This document shows positions 17,722-25,833 of a stretch of 64,000 nucleotides of DNA, piece by piece. Source of the stretch: Saprospiraceae bacterium (GTDB taxonomy: Bacteria > Bacteroidota > Bacteroidia > Chitinophagales > Saprospiraceae); contig JAEUUO010000007.1 of assembly GCA_016787575.1 (NCBI GenBank), forward strand, positions 351,165 to 415,164, given 5' to 3'. The position numbers were made by a program, and so were the translations under genes. The notes beneath the pieces were generated by a model. The model worked only from the letters and a program-made list of their open reading frames with translations. It had not been told where the DNA came from and did not search any database. Positions within the stretch are counted from its first letter, which is position 1; each line of letters starts with the position of its first letter.

Positions 17722-17745
17722 AATAGAGGGATTCAACCCTCTGTT
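17722..17745. repeat. Intergenic hairpin, palindrome family member
   Basis: A 9-bp stem (aatagaggg / ccctctgtt, one G-T step) with the loop attcaa. No U tract on either strand, so it is not an ordinary terminator for the ABC ATPase gene that ends at 17798. Confidence 0.6.
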
Positions 17746-17797
17746 TGACCAATCGAAATGGAAAAGCTGCTTTCCTTAAAAATTAAACGCTTTACTT

Positions 17798-18541
17798 TTA
17801 AAATGAATCCGTTTTCAAAAATTGCAATAAATTGGATTGACTGGAATAAGTTGCAGAAATATTCTCTTTTGTAAATACAGTTTTCGTATCTCCATAAGCC
17901 ATTAATTTCTGGTTGATCAAAATGACCCGATCAAAATACATCATTACACTGTCCAGATCATGATGCACTACTAACACAGTTTTACCTTTTGAAACGAGAT
18001 CCTTTAATATATCAATGATTTTATTTTCTGTTTTAATGTCAACACCCACAAAAGGTTCATCCATCAATAAAATTTCAGACTGTTGACACAAAGCCCTGGC
18101 CAAAAATACACGTTGCTGCTGTCCACCTGACAATTCACCGATTTGCCGATCTTTGAGTTTCATGATATCCAGTTGATCCAATGCTTCATAAATAATGTTC
18201 CGGTCAGTGTCATCCAGACGATCCAATAACTTTTTATGAGGAAATCTTCCCATTGATACAATATCGTAAACAGTAGCCGGAAATTGCCAATCGACTTCAT
18301 CCCGTTGTGGGACATAGGCAATTTTAGTCAACATCTCTTTGGAGACAGAACCTAAAATTTTGATTTCGCCGGCATTGGGTTCTACTTCCTTTAATATGGA
18401 CTTAAAAAGTGTGGATTTGCCAGCACCATTTGGACCAATTAAACCATAAATAAATCCAGCTTCGATTTTTAAATAAATATTGCTAAGAACTCTTTTATGT
18501 TCATATGCAACAGAGAGTCCATTGATTTCAATTGAATACAT
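17798..18541 (-). CDS. Metal (Zn/Mn) ABC transporter ATP-binding protein
   Basis: ATPase of a ZnuC/MntB-type importer. It has Walker A GPNGAGKST, Q-loop VPQRDEVDWQFP (the VDW variant typical of metal importers), signature LSGGQQQR, Walker B ILLMDEP and switch His in VLVVHHD. ATG 18541 is chosen: it overlaps the stop of the preceding binding-protein gene as TGATG, suggesting translational coupling, and begins MYSIEINGLSV as expected. The frame is open 24 codons further upstream but only through the end of the previous gene. No permease gene follows. Confidence 0.92.
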   Translation of the reverse strand: MYSIEINGLSVAYEHKRVLSNIYLKIEAGFIYGLIGPNGAGKSTLFKSILKEVEPNAGEIKILGSVSKEMLTKIAYVPQRDEVDWQFPATVYDIVSMGRFPHKKLLDRLDDTDRNIIYEALDQLDIMKLKDRQIGELSGGQQQRVFLARALCQQSEILLMDEPFVGVDIKTENKIIDILKDLVSKGKTVLVVHHDLDSVMMYFDRVILINQKLMAYGDTKTVFTKENISATYSSQSNLLQFLKTDSF

Positions 18542-19533
18542 CAGTTGGATCGTTTTTTTATTACTACAAATAGGGCAAGTGCAATCAACGCAATCGGAAT
18601 CAGAAAAAACCACATACTGGTTTTTGATTCTTTTTCAGCTGTTTTAAGATTTGACTGAATTGTATTTTTACTCAATGCATCTGCAATGGTATTGGCATTA
18701 TTTTTTAATAAATTAATATAAGTATTTGCCGGACTCTTTTCATCCCCGAGTGAATCAGCAAATAATTTTCCACCAATGCTGATGTTATTTTCACGGCTGA
18801 TTTGCTCCATCAGTTTTGGATTGATCGTGCTTTCGATAAAAATTGCAGGTATTTTACGGTCTTTGATCAATTGATTGACACGCATAAAATCACCGGTTTG
18901 TACATCTGCTTCAGTTGATGTACCTATCAAGGATTCTACCTGAAGTCCATACCGGTTTCCAAAATAATGAAAAGCATCGTGTGAGGTAATTAGTATACGT
19001 TGTTGTTCAGGGATTGAATTTATTTTATCCAAAATGTATTGATGTAGGGCTTCCAATTCTTTTTTATACGAATCAAAATTACTTTGATATATTACAGCAT
19101 GCTCCGGATCAAATGAAATCAAAGCTTTTGTTATGTGTTCGGAATAAATTATTCCATGCAAGGCATCCATCCAGGCGTGTGGGTCGGTTGAATTTTTAAA
19201 ATGCGGATTTGTAATGGGCACTATACCTCCTGTAATAATTACAGATTGTGCCTTGGTTCCAGATGAATTAATTAATTTTTGAAGCCAGCCTTCAAATGTA
19301 AATCCATTTATAAAAATAAGATCCGCTTCATTTACTTTTCGCACATCATTGGGTGTTGGTTCGTATAAATGGGGATCTGAGCCAATTGGAACGATGGTTT
19401 CCACATCGATTAAATCACCTCCAATATGGCGGGCCATATCAGCCCACATCGAGGCGGTTGCCAAAACTTTGGGCTTGGCATGCAATGAACCAATCAGTAA
19501 AAACACAAGAATCGTAAAAAGTAAATGCTTCAT
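18541..19533 (-). CDS. Metal ABC transporter substrate-binding protein with C-terminal membrane anchor
   Basis: Cluster 9 (ZnuA/TroA/MntA) solute-binding protein. Metal ligands can be placed by family comparison: His in SDPHLYEPTP, His in STDPHAWMD, His in ITSHDAFHYF and Asp in FADSLGDEK. The three-His set favours zinc over manganese, though this is not decisive. There is no His-rich loop. After the N-terminal signal peptide (cut near LHA) the protein ends in a hydrophobic helix, SMWFFLIPIALIALALFVV, then KKRSN. It may thus be anchored in the inner membrane. Second gene of the regulator-SBP-ATPase operon. Confidence 0.9.
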   Translation of the reverse strand: MKHLLFTILVFLLIGSLHAKPKVLATASMWADMARHIGGDLIDVETIVPIGSDPHLYEPTPNDVRKVNEADLIFINGFTFEGWLQKLINSSGTKAQSVIITGGIVPITNPHFKNSTDPHAWMDALHGIIYSEHITKALISFDPEHAVIYQSNFDSYKKELEALHQYILDKINSIPEQQRILITSHDAFHYFGNRYGLQVESLIGTSTEADVQTGDFMRVNQLIKDRKIPAIFIESTINPKLMEQISRENNISIGGKLFADSLGDEKSPANTYINLLKNNANTIADALSKNTIQSNLKTAEKESKTSMWFFLIPIALIALALFVVIKKRSN

Positions 19534-19543
19534 GGTGTTGCTT

Positions 19544-20206
19544 TTAGGGTTTGACTAAAATATCCTGAGATACTTGTTGGGTGATCAATATTTCATCACG
19601 GTCAGCAATTTGAAGTCGTAAGGATTGGTCATAGGCTTGTTTACTCAAAATGGTTAACTGAACTCCGGGTTTCAAATGAATGCTGTCCAGATATTTTAAA
19701 AAATCTGCCTGGTGTCGTCGAACTCCCAGCATGGTCAGTTTTTTACCGGTCTCCTGTACTGAGGATAAACTGACTTGATTGCGATACGTAAAATTGCCAT
19801 TTTCATTGGGGATGGGATCTCCATGTGGATCAAATTTGGGATAGCCTAGAAATTCATCCAGTCGTTCGATCAGCAAATAGGATTGAATGTGTTCCAATTG
19901 TTCTGCAACATCATGGACTTCGTCCCAGTTAAAACCCAGTTTATCATGCAAAAAAACTTCCCAAAGCCGGTGTTTACGCAACAACATAATGGCTAATTTC
20001 TGGCCTTCTCTGGTTAAACTGACCCCATAATATTTTTCATAACTTAAGAGCGATTTGTCTGTTAGTTTCTTGATCATATCTGTTACTGATGCGCTGCTGG
20101 TCCCGAGTTCGTCAGCAATGGATTTTGTACTAACCGTTTGATCTGCAGTATGTTGAGTAATTTTATAAATGGCTTTAAGGTAATTTTCTTCCGCTTGAGT
20201 AAACAT
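19544..20206 (-). CDS. DtxR/MntR family metal-dependent transcriptional regulator
   Basis: Metal-responsive repressor, likely controlling the transporter genes that follow 10 bases downstream. The N-terminal winged helix (about 1-65) includes YLKAIYKI and GTSSASVTDMIKKL. The dimerisation/metal domain (70-140) contains HRLWEVFLHDKLGFNWDEVHD with candidate ligands, and FDPHGDPIP. The C-terminal SH3-like FeoA domain (about 150-220) holds LKPGVQLTIL. At 220 aa it is the long, FeoA-containing form. A 20-bp palindrome overlaps its promoter, suggesting autoregulation. Confidence 0.9.
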   Translation of the reverse strand: MFTQAEENYLKAIYKITQHTADQTVSTKSIADELGTSSASVTDMIKKLTDKSLLSYEKYYGVSLTREGQKLAIMLLRKHRLWEVFLHDKLGFNWDEVHDVAEQLEHIQSYLLIERLDEFLGYPKFDPHGDPIPNENGNFTYRNQVSLSSVQETGKKLTMLGVRRHQADFLKYLDSIHLKPGVQLTILSKQAYDQSLRLQIADRDEILITQQVSQDILVKP

Positions 20207-20215
20207 CGCATTAAA

Positions 20216-20235
20216 ATTTTAGACAAAACTAAAAT
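20216..20235. promoter_or_regulatory. Candidate DtxR-family operator
   Basis: ATTTTAG-N6-CTAAAAT is a perfect inverted repeat with 7-bp arms and contains TTAG/CTAA half sites like those of IdeR/DtxR boxes. It lies 10 bases upstream of the regulator's ATG and covers its -7 element, an ideal position for repression. The divergent nitroreductase ATG is 33 bases away on the other side. Confidence 0.5.
20224..20231 (-). promoter_or_regulatory. Candidate -7 element of the regulator-metal uptake operon
   Basis: TAGTTTTG on the minus strand, 17 bases before ATG 20206; it lies wholly inside the palindrome. Confidence 0.5.
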
Positions 20236-20268
20236 ATATATTAAATAAAACCAAATTAATTTTTAAAG

Positions 20269-20847
20269 ATGAACCAAAAATTTGACGTGTTGACTGATTT
20301 AATCCATAGCCGTCGGGCCATATTTCCCCAGAATTACAAAGCAGGCAAAATTGCTCCGGAAATTCTGGATGCAATCCTTGAAAATGCCAGGTGGGCCCCC
20401 AATCACAAAAAAACAGAGCCATGGCGTTTTGTACTCATTGAAAATGAGGCGTTAAAAGAATTATCTGAATTTCTTTCAAACCGTTATAAACTGAATACAA
20501 GCACAGAAAATTTTGACCCTATTAAGTTTAAAAAGGCTGGAGAAAAGCCATTGCAAGCTGCTGCAGTTATTGCTATCTGTATTCAAAGAAGCCCGGCAAG
20601 TCATATTCCGGAATGGGAAGAAACAGCGGCCTTGGCTTGCGCAGTGCAAAATATTTGGCTGAGTTGTACAGCATTAGGAATTGGATCCTATTGGAGTAGT
20701 CCGGATGCAATCCATCATATGAAAGACTTTCTAAGGCTCTCTGAAAATGAATCTTGTCTGGGCTTGTTTTTTATGGGCTGGTCAGATTATGAAGCTCCCG
20801 TTCCAAACAGAAAACCTTTGTCAGAAATTGTGAGAAGAATGGGATGA
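20269..20847 (+). CDS. Nitroreductase family protein (YdjA-like)
   Basis: FMN-dependent NAD(P)H oxidoreductase of the compact nitroreductase class. Motifs: the RRAIFPQNY start region with FMN-binding SRRAI, ARWAPNHKKTEPWRFV (the family's WAPNHxxTEPW signature), and LGIGSYWSS with GLFFMGW in the second half. 192 aa is typical of the YdjA/TdsD group. Physiological substrate unknown. Divergent from the DtxR-type regulator, which may be coincidental. Confidence 0.88.
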   Translation: MNQKFDVLTDLIHSRRAIFPQNYKAGKIAPEILDAILENARWAPNHKKTEPWRFVLIENEALKELSEFLSNRYKLNTSTENFDPIKFKKAGEKPLQAAAVIAICIQRSPASHIPEWEETAALACAVQNIWLSCTALGIGSYWSSPDAIHHMKDFLRLSENESCLGLFFMGWSDYEAPVPNRKPLSEIVRRMG

Positions 20848-20955
20848 AAGGAGAGGATTAGCTGGTAGACTCTTAGACTATTAGGCTTTTGGGCTTTCAA
20901 GCTCATTAAGAAGAATGCTTTGATAAAGAATTGTTACATTTTAAAATTTGAATGA

Positions 20956-21076
20956 TTGCAGAATTTTAGGATTTCAGAATTGTAGCATTTCCCGAAAGAC
21001 TTCCTTTCTATAGACTTTGCAGGATTTTAGGATTGCAGAATTGCAATATTTCCCGACAGACTTCCTGTCTTATTCA
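20956..21076 (+). repeat. Two tandem ~61-bp intergenic repeats
   Basis: Copies start at 20956 and 21017 (ttgca[g]aattttaggatt...ttcccga-agacttcct). The block carries gacttcctttctatagac, also found in the 77-bp repeat at 28187-28398. A run of agactcttagactattagg motifs (20866-20890) precedes it. The 233-base gap holds nothing else. Confidence 0.7.
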
Positions 21077-21080
21077 CACA

Positions 21081-24041
21081 TCACCTAACTAAAGTTAAAT
21101 CATACGTCTTCTTAACAAAACTTCCATCCGGATTTAGCCATTCCATATAACATACATAAACTCCTACACCAGCTAATTGATTATTGATACGCCCATTCCA
21201 ACCTTCGGTTTCTTCGTTGGTTTTTATATTTGATTTGTTGTATACTCTATTGCCCCATCGGTCAAAAATTTGAAAATTTGTAAGCTGTTTTGATTCTCTG
21301 CTTTGGGGGTAATACCAGTCATTAATTCCATCTCCGTTTGGTGAAAAACTAGTGGGTACATAAACCGAATTATTATCAATTACTACAAGTTGTAATACAT
21401 ATTGTTTTTCACATCCAATTTCATCTGTAACTTTTATTAGATATTGGGTCGTATGATTTCCTGTTATGACAAATACACTGTCATTCAGTTTTCCAATTCC
21501 GTCTTCAGGATCAAACTTGATCTCTTTTATAGTGATAGAATCTATCTTAATAATTATTTGCCGGCTTTCTCCTTTTTCCAATTGTATTTGAGAAGGTAAA
21601 CTTATACTCCAAACCGGTGGATCCTTGAGTGCAATTGTATCCAAATATTCGCATCCATTTTCATCTAGTAGTTTTAAATAATAAACTCCCGCATTTAAAT
21701 TGTTATACAATCCGTTAGCCTGTATTTTAGTGTTTAATTCGTATTTTACGATTGCTGGAATTTTGGATGGATTCTTAATCTCAATGATTCCATTTTGCTC
21801 TCCAGAACAGATTGGCGGATAACTATTTAATTGATATGTTGCTTCAGGCGCTTTTCTTATCGTAATTACCCCATAACTTTCACAATCGTTTTCATTCGTT
21901 AAGGTCAAACTGTATTGCCCTGGTTGCGTTACTTCAATTTGTTGGCTGTTTGCTCCGGTTGACCATTTATATGTTGTACTTACATTGGATTGTAAAATCG
22001 TTTTTAGGCCTTCACATAAAAGTGTGTCTCCACTAATTTTTATTTGGGGGTTGCTCAGTTTATCAACCCGAATGTATTCGATGGTATCGCAAGATTGGTT
22101 TGATGCAATGCTCAGCACTGCAGTGTCGCCAGCATTAAAATCAATACCTTTGTAACTAATCTTTTTGTTTTCACAAGTTTGCAGAATAGTCCTCTTTTGT
22201 GGACTGCTGCGCTCGAGTAAATTAATCAGAATCAAACTATCACAGCCTGTTATATTATAAATTGTATCTTGTATTGTCTGACCGACCTGGTAGTTTTTTC
22301 CTTTATAATTATAATCTTTAAATGGACATACACTATCAATTGCTGTTCTTAGATATAATTGTCCGGATAATTTTAACTCAATACTATCTGTACTGACACA
22401 TCCATCAATCGAATTTACTTTGATTTTAAAAATTCCAGGGGCTTGAATATACCTTTGCTTGCTAGTCTGTCCGTCACTCCATTCAACATCCATCAATAAA
22501 CTATCTTGTAAGTCTATCCACACACGATCTCCTTTACATAAATAGTGATCAGGTCCTAAATCTAACAAAACCGATCTTCCTTTATGCACAGCCAATTGCG
22601 CTGTATCGGATCCACAATACGCATCCTGGGTAATATATTGGTAACTTCCTAATGTATCAATTGATATATCAAAAAGGTTGGTACCACTTACAAATTGTGG
22701 AGACCACCACCCACCGTTTTGTGAACCACTCAAGATTATACTTGCGTCTGATAGAATATTGGCTTCACAGATAACGATTGAAGTATCTCTTCCACTAAAT
22801 GGTTTGTGACCAACTTTAAGATAACTACTTACCCATACACCAGCTTTTACTACATTGTAACCTTGCATTAGAATTTGTCTGGGACCGCTTTGTGCAATAG
22901 GACTCGAATTCTGATAAAATATATTTTTTAATGCTAAAATATAGTTTGAATCTGAGTGATCCGGACCAGGTATTAATGCATAGCTACTATCTGATCGCTG
23001 GTATAATCTATAGCCAGGTGGACCGTTAACTAACTTAAGATGCTCCATTCCTGCATCCAATATTCCTCGCACAATAAAACGCATACTATCCATATAGAAT
23101 GATGTATGAATATATACATCCCCATCACAGATTGGAATCATTCCAGCATTGCAAATATTTTGATGGGCATCAAAATCATAAGGATACAAACCCGAACTAT
23201 TGTTACGGTCTAAATCAATTAGTAAATCACATTCTGGGTCGCTTGTAAGGAATTCTTCTCGAGAACTGATAAAAGCATTCCAAACCTGGTAGCTGTCCAT
23301 TTTAATACTACACAAACTATCAATCATCTCATTTTTAGTTAAGTCATAAGTAAAAATCACTAAAGTGTCATCATGAACACTTCCAAGACTATCTCTAAAT
23401 AAATCGACGGGGCAACTAATACCGACACAAAATGTAACGACTGAATCACAATTAATAGGAATAGTCGAAAACGTTTTTATAGTTCTGCTTGTATAACTTT
23501 TTTTCACAATTTGAAAATTAGTATCACATTCATATATTAGTTGTTGTGCAAAATTTAATGCGTATACTTTATCTTTAATAATTGTCAAATCTGAAATCCT
23601 ATCATTCTTATCGGTAAATTCAATGAGTTTTTCAACATTTGTTCCATTAAAATCTGATAATCTGTATAAAACTGATAACTTAGATTTACTGTGATAGCCA
23701 AAAACATAAATTCTACCAAGGTAATCTATATAATAAAATGTAATTCCTCGAAAATCAGGTAGATAAAATACTCCCAACCTATTAATCAAACAAGAATCTG
23801 TATTAAACTGATAAAATGAAATAGAATCCCTAAATGTATAACCTGCAATATAATTACTATTTGAATTATAGGCATAAGTTTCATTAAAACTTGCAATACT
23901 ACTATTAGATGGACAATAGAAACTCTGAACAATACAAGGAACTTCATAATTAAAATTATTAAAAGCACTTGTTATTTTAAATTGTTGAGTATAAACTAAA
24001 ATAGGCCAAGCCCATAAGATAGAAAAAAATAAAGATTTCAT
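21081..24041 (-). CDS. Large secreted protein with SprB-like repeat and gliding-motility (type B) C-terminus
   Basis: Predicted T9SS-exported surface protein of 986 aa. It has a signal peptide (MKSLFFSILWAWPILVY) and about 400 residues without a clear domain. Ig/PKD-like segments follow, including WSDGQTSKQRYIQAPG and WSTGANSQQIEVTQPG. Two similar cysteine segments (CDSLILINL, CDTIEYIRV) and a SprB-type repeat (about 730-800, PPICSGEQNGIIEI to LLDENGCEYLDT) come next. The CHU_C domain begins VYVPTSFSPNGDGINDWYYP and contains FDRWGNRVY and GWNGRINNQ. Adhesin or motility role inferred. A strong hairpin lies just upstream of its start codon. Confidence 0.85.
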   Translation of the reverse strand: MKSLFFSILWAWPILVYTQQFKITSAFNNFNYEVPCIVQSFYCPSNSSIASFNETYAYNSNSNYIAGYTFRDSISFYQFNTDSCLINRLGVFYLPDFRGITFYYIDYLGRIYVFGYHSKSKLSVLYRLSDFNGTNVEKLIEFTDKNDRISDLTIIKDKVYALNFAQQLIYECDTNFQIVKKSYTSRTIKTFSTIPINCDSVVTFCVGISCPVDLFRDSLGSVHDDTLVIFTYDLTKNEMIDSLCSIKMDSYQVWNAFISSREEFLTSDPECDLLIDLDRNNSSGLYPYDFDAHQNICNAGMIPICDGDVYIHTSFYMDSMRFIVRGILDAGMEHLKLVNGPPGYRLYQRSDSSYALIPGPDHSDSNYILALKNIFYQNSSPIAQSGPRQILMQGYNVVKAGVWVSSYLKVGHKPFSGRDTSIVICEANILSDASIILSGSQNGGWWSPQFVSGTNLFDISIDTLGSYQYITQDAYCGSDTAQLAVHKGRSVLLDLGPDHYLCKGDRVWIDLQDSLLMDVEWSDGQTSKQRYIQAPGIFKIKVNSIDGCVSTDSIELKLSGQLYLRTAIDSVCPFKDYNYKGKNYQVGQTIQDTIYNITGCDSLILINLLERSSPQKRTILQTCENKKISYKGIDFNAGDTAVLSIASNQSCDTIEYIRVDKLSNPQIKISGDTLLCEGLKTILQSNVSTTYKWSTGANSQQIEVTQPGQYSLTLTNENDCESYGVITIRKAPEATYQLNSYPPICSGEQNGIIEIKNPSKIPAIVKYELNTKIQANGLYNNLNAGVYYLKLLDENGCEYLDTIALKDPPVWSISLPSQIQLEKGESRQIIIKIDSITIKEIKFDPEDGIGKLNDSVFVITGNHTTQYLIKVTDEIGCEKQYVLQLVVIDNNSVYVPTSFSPNGDGINDWYYPQSRESKQLTNFQIFDRWGNRVYNKSNIKTNEETEGWNGRINNQLAGVGVYVCYMEWLNPDGSFVKKTYDLTLVR

Positions 24042-24052
24042 AAAATTAAAAT

Positions 24053-24087
24053 GAACCAGGACAGATCAATTGTATCAGTCCTGGTTC
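24053..24087 (-). terminator. Strong hairpin between two cargo genes
   Basis: On the minus strand a perfect 10-bp stem (GAACCAGGAC / GTCCTGGTTC) with a 15-base loop is followed by ATTTTAATTTT. It lies 9 bases after the stop of the 24097-25563 gene and ends 11 bases before the start codon of the next gene. Works as terminator or attenuator. Confidence 0.7.
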
Positions 24088-24096
24088 GTTGATTGA

Positions 24097-25563
24097 TTAA
24101 TGAGAAAAATTTCTTACAATTTGGACGCCATGATCCATTGAAACCCGAATCAAATAAGTTCCAACTACAAGATTGCTTGGTATGTCCCAATGATTGATTC
24201 CAATTACTCCATCCATTTCATCTCTAGAAATTATTCTTCCTTGCAAATCAAATAATTCAATATGAATACTATTATTTGAACTACTCAGAATCTCAAGCTG
24301 ATGCTGATTTTCAAATTTAATATATGCTTCAAATTGATTTGGTTTTAGATTTTCAACACTCAACTTAACTTTTTGCTCGATTACTTCTGCATTCTCATCA
24401 ACAAATTCGATCTCTTTTAATTTGTTGGTGGTAATCAATGATCTTAAATTGTGGAGATCTTTCTTAACTCGTACTTTTAATCTAAAAAGCGCTTCATTTG
24501 GTGTAAATTGATTGGCAATACCCAATTTGTCAAACCACAAGCAATTAAACTCATTCTTCTCATTACAATTATTATATTTAATTTGCTTGTCACTTAATTC
24601 AATAACTTCTAATACTTCAAAATACTCCGAAGGCATAGTCAATGGTATTTGAAATCCCAACAAACTGGTATTAAAATCACATGAAATAAGTAAATCGAAT
24701 GTGCTTCCTTTACTTAATTTTGAAGACGGAATCAAATCTTTATTTAATAAATTAACTGATTCTGATCTTGAAAATACTTCATCATTACCTTTTAATGTAT
24801 AACATGAATTACATACCCAGGTATTGATTGTGGTATAGGTACAACCAGTAATATCTCCAATCTTTGTATTTCTCAAATCAAACCAATCCCCATGATTGGC
24901 GGTATTTGCTAATTGTAAATACGTCAGGGGTTCAAATACAATTCCTCCAGGATGCAATTCGTTGATGGTCCAATCATATGGATCAGAATCAAATGCTGTA
25001 CTGTTATCCTCCAACTCTTCTCGGTTAAACCATTCCCAACTGGTTCGATCAAAACTTGTAATATACGATAGTATCAAGTCTCCAATCATGTCTTCATCAT
25101 CTTCATCCACATCATGATCGTAATCGACATCACCTGATACAAATTTAAAGGGTGAATCAAATGGCTCATATGCGGTACGATTCCAAACCAGTTTTACTAT
25201 ATCGGCTGTTGATACACCATTTATATAATCACTGTAATCGTTATCTGAATATGGATAAATTCGCAAAGAATTATAATAAATATCTGAAGGTTCAATTTCG
25301 CCTTCATAAATCTCGCCACTACATGCACCAACATCCCAGTCATCACAATCCCAGGTGGGAGTAAGATCAATTTCTTTAATACATACTTCTACAGTATGAT
25401 TTGTAACTCCATAGCCATTACTTCTGAATAAATTATCGCCTTGAAAATCAATGGCTTGGCTACTAACCGACGAATAGGCCATGACAAGAATAAAAGTGAT
25501 TAATAAAGCGGCAAATCTTATTTGCCCCCCCCCTCTTGGTCCGAAATTAAATTTCGTTTTCAT
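24097..25563 (-). CDS. Secreted cargo with dockerin-like and cohesin-like segments, T9SS type A tail
   Basis: Predicted extracellular protein of 488 aa. An unusually long N-terminus (KTKFNFGPRGGGQ) precedes the hydrophobic core of the signal peptide. Near residues 140-170 there is an EF-hand-like calcium motif of dockerin type, GDVDYDHDVDEDDEDMI. Residues of about 280-410 resemble a cohesin-like beta-sandwich (TFDLLISCDFNTSLLGFQIP, then ALFRLKVRVKKD). The C-terminal ~75 residues form a Por tail (IELFDLQGRIISRDE, GTYLIRV). Domain calls are by eye and moderate. The GGG codons come from a run of nine G. Confidence 0.72.
   Translation of the reverse strand: MKTKFNFGPRGGGQIRFAALLITFILVMAYSSVSSQAIDFQGDNLFRSNGYGVTNHTVEVCIKEIDLTPTWDCDDWDVGACSGEIYEGEIEPSDIYYNSLRIYPYSDNDYSDYINGVSTADIVKLVWNRTAYEPFDSPFKFVSGDVDYDHDVDEDDEDMIGDLILSYITSFDRTSWEWFNREELEDNSTAFDSDPYDWTINELHPGGIVFEPLTYLQLANTANHGDWFDLRNTKIGDITGCTYTTINTWVCNSCYTLKGNDEVFSRSESVNLLNKDLIPSSKLSKGSTFDLLISCDFNTSLLGFQIPLTMPSEYFEVLEVIELSDKQIKYNNCNEKNEFNCLWFDKLGIANQFTPNEALFRLKVRVKKDLHNLRSLITTNKLKEIEFVDENAEVIEQKVKLSVENLKPNQFEAYIKFENQHQLEILSSSNNSIHIELFDLQGRIISRDEMDGVIGINHWDIPSNLVVGTYLIRVSMDHGVQIVRNFSH
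25525..25533. repeat. Nine-base G/C homopolymer in a coding region
   Basis: A run of nine C (nine G in the coding strand) encodes GGG at residues 11-13 of the secreted cargo, before the signal-peptide core. Runs this long are rare in such an AT-rich sequence and are classic sites of slipped-strand length change. Confidence 0.85.
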
Positions 25564-25720
25564 AGTTAAATATTTAGGTGTTAAAAATAAAAAATTACCT
25601 AACGAAATAGTAATTAGAAATACTGACTAGAAATTTATTTATTTCGGGTTTGTTCATTACAAATTTAATATCTGCTTTTGCGATTGTCAAGTTTTTTTAA
25701 TTATTTTTTGTTAATGTATG

Positions 25721-25742
25721 AAAAAATCAGGGTTTACCCTGA
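25721..25742 (-). terminator. Hairpin plus T-run in a divergent intergenic region
   Basis: TCAGGGT-AA-ACCCTGA on the minus strand is followed by TTTTTT, the form of an intrinsic terminator. It lies in the 270-base gap between two divergent genes, where no leftward gene precedes it. It may be a leader attenuator of the 24097-25563 gene. Confidence 0.5.
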
Positions 25743-25833
25743 GTGCTGGAATTTGTTAAACTGATAGGGAATGACTACTTTTATAAACTAAACCTTAGAC
25801 TAAAAATTCAGTCAAATCTACTTACCTACCCTT

